A stretch of 46,497 nucleotides of DNA, taken from contig JAEDAG010000009.1 in assembly GCA_017309015.1 (NCBI GenBank), forward strand, positions 1 through 46,497, given 5' to 3'. The notes under the pieces were generated by a model. The model searched no databases and had not been told where the DNA came from. It worked only from the letters and a program-made list of their open reading frames with translations. The DNA is from Faecalicatena absiana. Its GTDB lineage: Bacteria; Bacillota; Bacilli; Lactobacillales; Lactobacillaceae. Positions 41,824 through 46,497 of the stretch are shown here, one piece after another. Position 1 is the first letter of the stretch; the number at the start of each line of letters is the position of its first letter. A program made the position numbers and the translations under genes.

Positions 41824-42755
41824 CTATCTGCGCCAATAAATATGGTCAAACTCTGTATCAAAGCACTCTTCTGGAGTCTTGTAGTTTAAGATCTTTCGAG
41901 GAAGAGAGTTGCACCATACTTCGATCTTAGCAATGTCTTCCGCGCTGCATTTATCCATGCGATCTCCCTTGGGAATATAGCGTCTGATAAGCCCGGTGCG
42001 GCCTTCTACGCTACCTTTATCATAGGATGTATAAGGGTGAGCATAGTACACAAGCGTCTTGGAAACTTGCTTAAGATTTGATAGATCCGCGAACTCGGAG
42101 CCGTTATCGGTTGTGATAGACTTAAAGATTCTGTTCCATTTGGATCCATAAAACTCGCGAAGCTTGTCAAATTCCTTCATGACGCTGGCTGAAGTCTTAT
42201 CTTCAATCTTGATCATGATGAAGCGACGTGTCTTTCGTTCACACAGAGTAAGCAGCACATCATCATCTTTGGTCTTGTGCCCGAGAACCAGGTTGCATTC
42301 CCAGTGTCCAAAGTCCTTACGGGTATCGATTCTAGGACTGCGTTCATCGATGCTTCGGCCTAGAATGCGCTTGTTTGCACGAATAAGGCGAGCCTTGGTA
42401 TTGCGCTTTGCCTTTTCTGGGAGGTCGATGTTCTTGATGTCCATAAGGCCAAGGTCAACGTAGTTGTACAGAGTCTTGGTAGACACGACCTGATCCTTTG
42501 GGAAGGTGCCTTCGGCTAAAGCATAGCCAACTCAGGCATCAAGAGACCAGCCTCGCTTATGGAAACCTGTGATACATAGTTGATGAACTTTTCGACGAAG
42601 GAACAAGCTCTTACGGCCGCATTCGCGTCTATGGCGTTTGTCCCTGGACAGCTTTGTATCGTTTCACATTGCCGATATAAAGGGATACAGTGCCTCTTTT
42701 GATCATACACGATTTGAGCAGGCAATAGAATGCATCACTTGAATTGTAATTCGTT
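41824..42755 (-). mobile_element. Decayed IS30-family insertion sequence
   Basis: The minus strand encodes the DDE domain of an IS30-type transposase: RSIDERSPRIDTRKDFGHWECNLVLGHK carries the first Asp-to-Glu region, SITTDNGSEFAD the second Asp, and YYAHPYTSYDKGSVEGRTGLIRRY the final Glu-containing block. The frame has TGA at 42532-42534 inside GWSLDA-V-GYALAEG, and further upstream KRGTVSLYIGNVKRYKAV and KLSRDKRHRRECGRKSLFLRRK lie in different frames, so at least one frameshift is present. Residues upstream of those are missing or unreadable. No functional transposase is expected unless a suppressor restores the frame. I could not define the terminal inverted repeats. Confidence 0.82.
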
Positions 42756-42778
42756 CATTTTTCGAAAGGGGTTTCTTA

Positions 42779-42806
42779 TTGGCGTGGTTTAGTGTTAAGA
42801 TATAAA
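42779..42806 (+). promoter_or_regulatory. Promoter of the adhesin gene
   Basis: TTGGCG, a 16-base spacer and TATAAA at 42801-42806, about 48 bases before the ATG. Confidence 0.6.
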
Positions 42807-42853
42807 CGAGTATTAACTCAGTTATGTTTTAGAAAGGAAAGTTACAAGCGCAT

Positions 42854-45800
42854 ATGATAAGAAAGAAAAATAAGATGTTCGTTGACAGTGCTGATCGAAC
42901 ACCACACTACAGCTTGAGAAAGCTGTCCGTTGGTGTAGCGTCAGTTCTGCTTTCAACCACGTTATGGATGGGTGCTAATGGTTCTGTAGCACATGCTGAT
43001 ACGATTAACGGCGCAACTGTTGCCGTAAAAGCAAGTAGCAGTGATGAGAATAAGTCAGATCCATCAGAGACACCAATGGCTTCTAAGGATCAAAAGCAAG
43101 CTCAAACTCCCGAGTCAACTAGCCAAGCTTCCGTAGCAAGTGCTGAAAATCAGAACGGGGAAACTCAGAGGGGGCAAGTACAAGAAGGCAGCAGAGCCAA
43201 TGCTGGAGTGCAAACGGCAACTGCAAACGATGCGCATGCGCAAGCGGGCATGACAAAGCAAGAACCTGCTGCTCCAAGTCAGCAAACTGCTTCGCAAGCT
43301 AAAGTTTCAGCCCCAGCGTCAGCGGAAGAACAAGCTTCAACTGCTGAACAAGCTACTGCTGTAGCGACTGAAGGTCAAACGAATGGTTCTGCAAATGCCG
43401 ATACAGATGCCACTACTAAAGCAAAGAAGGATTTGGCAAATCCTAAAGCAAAAAGCTCTGATGCTGCTGAAGACGCCAAGAACGAATCTACGACTACCCT
43501 TGGCGTAAGCCAAGCCTTTAAGCCGTCCACTGTGGCAGCGCTCAACAAGAAGATGGTTATGGCAAGTCTGGCTGGTACTGCTTCAGCTGGCAGTGAAAGC
43601 AAGAGCGACGACTTGAAGTCCTACGAGACTACGATTACGAGTCTTATCAACCGGGCGCACCAAGATGGACTGACCGTTACCAAAGAAGACGCCAAGACCT
43701 ACGCTACCAAGCAAGAAGTATCGGCTGATCTGGACAAGCAGGTAGCGGACATTCAAGGCAAGGTGACCAAGTACGAAGCCGACAAGGCGGCTTATGACGC
43801 GGCCATGGGGGTCTATTACCAAGACATGGGCAAGTGGGAAACTGCTCAAAACGACCCGCATACGGTCAAGGGCATTTCACAGGGCCTGTCATTTGCCAAT
43901 GAACACGATGCTTCGCTTGAAGTTACTTCCGGAAGCGACAAGCCGGTCAACTTCATTAAGTCCAGTGTTTGGCTGGGCAGCGATGGCGAGGGCGTATATA
44001 CTGATGGCATAACGAATGGTGGCAACATTTCCAAGTCATTCAGCAAATCCGACATTTCCCACGACCAGGGTGAAGGGACAGGCAAGGACATCAAGGACTG
44101 GGGCAATACCTACACTGGCGTTCAGCTTCATGTAGGCGAAAGTGCCGTTGCCCGCTACACGGGACTGAAGAATTCCGTTTATATTGACAATGCTGGCAAA
44201 GCTCACAAGCTGAGCAAGGCTCAGGTCAAGTACACGCTAAATGAAACCACGGCAGACGATAATACTGCCAATATCTTCCTGTCCAACAGCCCTAATATTG
44301 CTTTGTGGTATGGGGCAGCTGGTAGTCAGATCAATGACCGCAATGGCCGCCGCGATGGCCGCGTTGACCTGACCGTTGATCTGACCTTCTACGACGAAAA
44401 CGGGAATCCAATTACGATGGGCAAGGACAGCAACGCATGGCTTGACATGAGCAGCCTTAACAACGGCACCACCAAGATTGAATACTTCGATCCAAAAGGC
44501 AACACCACCAAGCGGATTCCTGGATCAACCATTACCAATTACCAGCACGATGACGGGCGCTGGTATGCCAATGGCAATAACGAAGATAGCAAGAACAAAG
44601 TGAAACCTGCTCCTGTTGGCTGGGACAATCCAGATTCAGCCGACCGCTACTACGGAGCGGCCATTATGGAGCTTGAAGGCAATTCCTTCAATATTGGTCA
44701 GAAGATTATCAAGTATTATCCGGGGCTTACCAACTCACAAAATGTCTATAGCTGGTTTGCACTTGACTCCCTCTTGGCCACTGCCTACAAGCCAGTTATG
44801 CCGAACGTACCTGAGAAGCCAACAGATATTGCTTGGCATGAAGTTACCTACGAGCCGCAAAAAGCCACGGTAACGTACATCGACGACACAGACAACAAGA
44901 AGATTCTGAAGAGCGACAGTCTGGAAGGCGATTCAAACGCAGATTCCGGGTACACCACCAAATCAAGCATCGATGACTACAAGAGCAAGGGCTATGAGTT
45001 CGTATCGGACGATACCAAAGGCCAGAACGTCGTCTTCGACAATGACAGCAGCGTGATCCAAAACTACGAGGTGCACCTGAAGCACGGCACCAAGCGCGAC
45101 AACTTGTCAAAGGATGCCAAGCAGACCATTCACTATGAAGGCGCTGGGACCGATACCCCAGCTGACAACGTAACGACGCAGAAGGATGCCTTCACGAGAA
45201 CGGTAACGTACGACAAGGTAACCGGGAAGTCGACGACAAGCGACTGGAGCAAGACTAAGACAACATTTGCCAAGTTTGATAACCCAGTAGTTAAGGGCTA
45301 CACCACGCAAGAGAAGCAAGCCGGTGGCTTGACGGCAACACCTGACCATCCAGAAGTAACGGATACTGTTGTCTACACTCCAAACGGCAGCATCGTACCG
45401 GTAGATCCAAACGGCAACCCAATTCCAAACACGCCATCAGTGCCGTACGAAACCGATCCAAAGGACCCAACCAAGGTCGTGGACGGCAAGGTTCCAGAAG
45501 TTCCACACTGGACTCCAAAGAACGGCAAGCCAGGCGACCACGTAGTTCCAACGGATCCGTCCAAGGACACCGAGGTGCCATACGTCCACACCAAGACTAC
45601 AGGCGATACTACGGTATCTGGCAAGCAGACCGTAACCTACTTCTACAAGGACAAGGACGGCAAGGTGGTCAAGACCAAGACGGTTGAAGAAGGCACGACC
45701 TTCACTGGCAAGACCACCAAGGACGAAGTCACCGGCAAGACTACGACTGCCTGGGATCAACCAGACCACCACAAGTACAATGAAGTACAGACTCCAGTAG

Positions 45801-46497
45801 AGCCGGGCTACACTGCCAGCGATAAGAGCGTGGGCGGTGACACCGTAACTCCGGATCATCCAAACCGCAGCTACGAAGTTGTCTACACTCCAAACGGCAG
45901 CATCGTACCGGTAGATCCAAACGGCAACCCAATTCCAAACACGCCATCAGTGCCGTACGAAACCGATCCAAAGGACCCAACCAAGGTCGTGGACGGCAAG
46001 GTTCCAGAAGTTCCAAGCTGGACTCCAAAGAACGGCAAGCCAGGCGACCCGGTAGTTCCAACGGATCCAACCAAGGACACTAAGGTTCCATACGATCACA
46101 CCATGACTCCTGGTGAGACTACGGTATCTGGCAAGCAGACCGTAACCTACGTCTACAAGGACAAGGACGGCAAGGTGGTCAAGACCAAGAAGGTCGAAGA
46201 AGGCACGACCTTCACTGGCAAGACCACCAAGGACGAAGCCACTGGCAAGACCACGACTGCCTGGGATCAACCAGACCACCACAAGTACAATGAAGTACAG
46301 ACTCCAGTAGAGCCGGGCTACACTGCCAGCGAGAAGAGCGTGGGCGGCGAGACCGTAACTCCAGCTGATCCAAACCGCAGCTACGAAGTTGTCTACACTC
46401 CAAACGGCAGCGTCGTACCGGTAGATCCAAACGGCAACCCAATTCCAAACACGCCATCAGTGCCGTACGAAACCGATCCAAAGGACCCAACCAAGGT
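42854..46497 (+). CDS. Giant YSIRK-signal surface adhesin, partial at the window end
   Basis: At least 1214 codons, open to the window end. The start MIRKKNKMFV leads to YSLRKLSVGVASVLLSTTL, a YSIRK-type export signal, with likely cleavage after AHA. Then comes a Ser/Ala/Gln/Thr-rich low-complexity region (about 45-250) and a coiled coil (DLKSYETTITSLINRAH to KYEADKAAYDAAMGVYYQDMG). Next is a GbpC/Spa or antigen I/II-type domain (ISQGLSFANEHDASLEVTSG through WYANGNNE and RYYGAAIMELEGN). A Mub-like domain (ATVTYIDDTDNKKIL to NYEVHLKHGT) follows, then QTIHYEGAGTDTPADNV and tandem 170-residue repeats. An LPXTG anchor should lie beyond the window. The ribosome site AAAGGAAAG is rather distant (about 14 bases). 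It probably binds host mucus, glycans or other cells. Confidence 0.9.
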   Translation, partial: MIRKKNKMFVDSADRTPHYSLRKLSVGVASVLLSTTLWMGANGSVAHADTINGATVAVKASSSDENKSDPSETPMASKDQKQAQTPESTSQASVASAENQNGETQRGQVQEGSRANAGVQTATANDAHAQAGMTKQEPAAPSQQTASQAKVSAPASAEEQASTAEQATAVATEGQTNGSANADTDATTKAKKDLANPKAKSSDAAEDAKNESTTTLGVSQAFKPSTVAALNKKMVMASLAGTASAGSESKSDDLKSYETTITSLINRAHQDGLTVTKEDAKTYATKQEVSADLDKQVADIQGKVTKYEADKAAYDAAMGVYYQDMGKWETAQNDPHTVKGISQGLSFANEHDASLEVTSGSDKPVNFIKSSVWLGSDGEGVYTDGITNGGNISKSFSKSDISHDQGEGTGKDIKDWGNTYTGVQLHVGESAVARYTGLKNSVYIDNAGKAHKLSKAQVKYTLNETTADDNTANIFLSNSPNIALWYGAAGSQINDRNGRRDGRVDLTVDLTFYDENGNPITMGKDSNAWLDMSSLNNGTTKIEYFDPKGNTTKRIPGSTITNYQHDDGRWYANGNNEDSKNKVKPAPVGWDNPDSADRYYGAAIMELEGNSFNIGQKIIKYYPGLTNSQNVYSWFALDSLLATAYKPVMPNVPEKPTDIAWHEVTYEPQKATVTYIDDTDNKKILKSDSLEGDSNADSGYTTKSSIDDYKSKGYEFVSDDTKGQNVVFDNDSSVIQNYEVHLKHGTKRDNLSKDAKQTIHYEGAGTDTPADNVTTQKDAFTRTVTYDKVTGKSTTSDWSKTKTTFAKFDNPVVKGYTTQEKQAGGLTATPDHPEVTDTVVYTPNGSIVPVDPNGNPIPNTPSVPYETDPKDPTKVVDGKVPEVPHWTPKNGKPGDHVVPTDPSKDTEVPYVHTKTTGDTTVSGKQTVTYFYKDKDGKVVKTKTVEEGTTFTGKTTKDEVTGKTTTAWDQPDHHKYNEVQTPVEPGYTASDKSVGGDTVTPDHPNRSYEVVYTPNGSIVPVDPNGNPIPNTPSVPYETDPKDPTKVVDGKVPEVPSWTPKNGKPGDPVVPTDPTKDTKVPYDHTMTPGETTVSGKQTVTYVYKDKDGKVVKTKKVEEGTTFTGKTTKDEATGKTTTAWDQPDHHKYNEVQTPVEPGYTASEKSVGGETVTPADPNRSYEVVYTPNGSVVPVDPNGNPIPNTPSVPYETDPKDPTK
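45368..46497 (+). repeat. 510-bp in-frame tandem repeats in the adhesin
   Basis: The block starting GTTGTCTACACTCC begins at 45368, 45878 and 46388, exactly 510 bp apart. Each unit is 170 codons and reads YTPNGSIVPVDPNGNPIPNT then a Pro-rich stretch, TVSGKQTVTY, KDKDGKVVKTK and TTTAWDQPDHHKYNEV. Units differ at scattered positions. Copy number is unknown because the window ends inside the third. Confidence 0.97.

Noticed and set aside
45291..46490. Minus-strand open frames opposite the adhesin repeats
   Set aside because: They repeat every 510 bp with the adhesin codons and have no start context.

Overview
The window most likely comes from a Lactobacillus delbrueckii-type lactic acid bacterium. 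I infer this from strong AAGGAGG-type ribosome sites, a GC-rich third-codon bias in the housekeeping genes, a YSIRK-type adhesin, an LBP_cg2779-like small protein and many decayed genes. This is inference from the sequence and was not searched. Two blocks differ in base use: positions 1 to about 21,540 are clearly AT-richer and hold an anti-foreign-DNA island, and about 21,600 to the end is GC-richer chromosomal backbone.

Island, part 1 (1-10,383): a leader with an AACTC pentanucleotide tract and terminator-like hairpins precedes a tightly packed operon. The operon encodes a PLD-fold/SNF2 helicase, a DUF4391 protein, a type III Mod methyltransferase and a type III Res helicase-nuclease. A 230-aa protein with an R-x4-H, HEPN-like motif and a 105-aa orphan or remnant follow.

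Island, part 2 (10,384-12,700): two copies of a 173-174 bp MITE-like element, a second copy of the AACTC-plus-hairpin module (18 repeats), a 77-aa orphan and a GIY-YIG/DUF4357 protein.

Island, part 3 (12,740-21,580): a complete type I restriction-modification locus ordered hsdM - hsdS - tyrosine recombinase - hsdS' - hsdR. Three pairs of direct repeats in the two hsdS genes lie in the same orientation, so recombination would delete or swap modules and would not invert them. A 147-aa hypothetical gene ends the island.

Backbone (21,600-42,750): a GNAT acetyltransferase, a DUF4256 protein, a DnaQ-like exonuclease-BRCT gene broken by an amber codon, an Rrf2 regulator with its NmrA-like oxidoreductase, an OpuC/EgtUV-type ABC importer, an AraC remnant, an internally deleted flavoprotein reductase, an M23 peptidase, a Nudix hydrolase, trmK, a Nif3-like gene, pepT, a small orphan, signal peptidase I, a tyrosine-recombinase-like gene lacking its usual histidine, asnA under a T-box, dedA, aspA, a PrsW-like protease, a frameshifted SCP/CAP protein and a dead IS30-family copy.

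Right end (42,854-46,497+): a very large YSIRK-signal surface adhesin. It has a GbpC/Spa (antigen I/II-like) domain, a Mub-like domain and near-identical 510-bp tandem repeats, and it runs off the window.

The most interesting signals are the AACTC/hairpin leader that abuts the type III-like operon, the enlarged type III operon itself, and the same-orientation hsdS-recombinase-hsdS' arrangement. Together they look like a locus built to switch or reshuffle its DNA-modification specificities.
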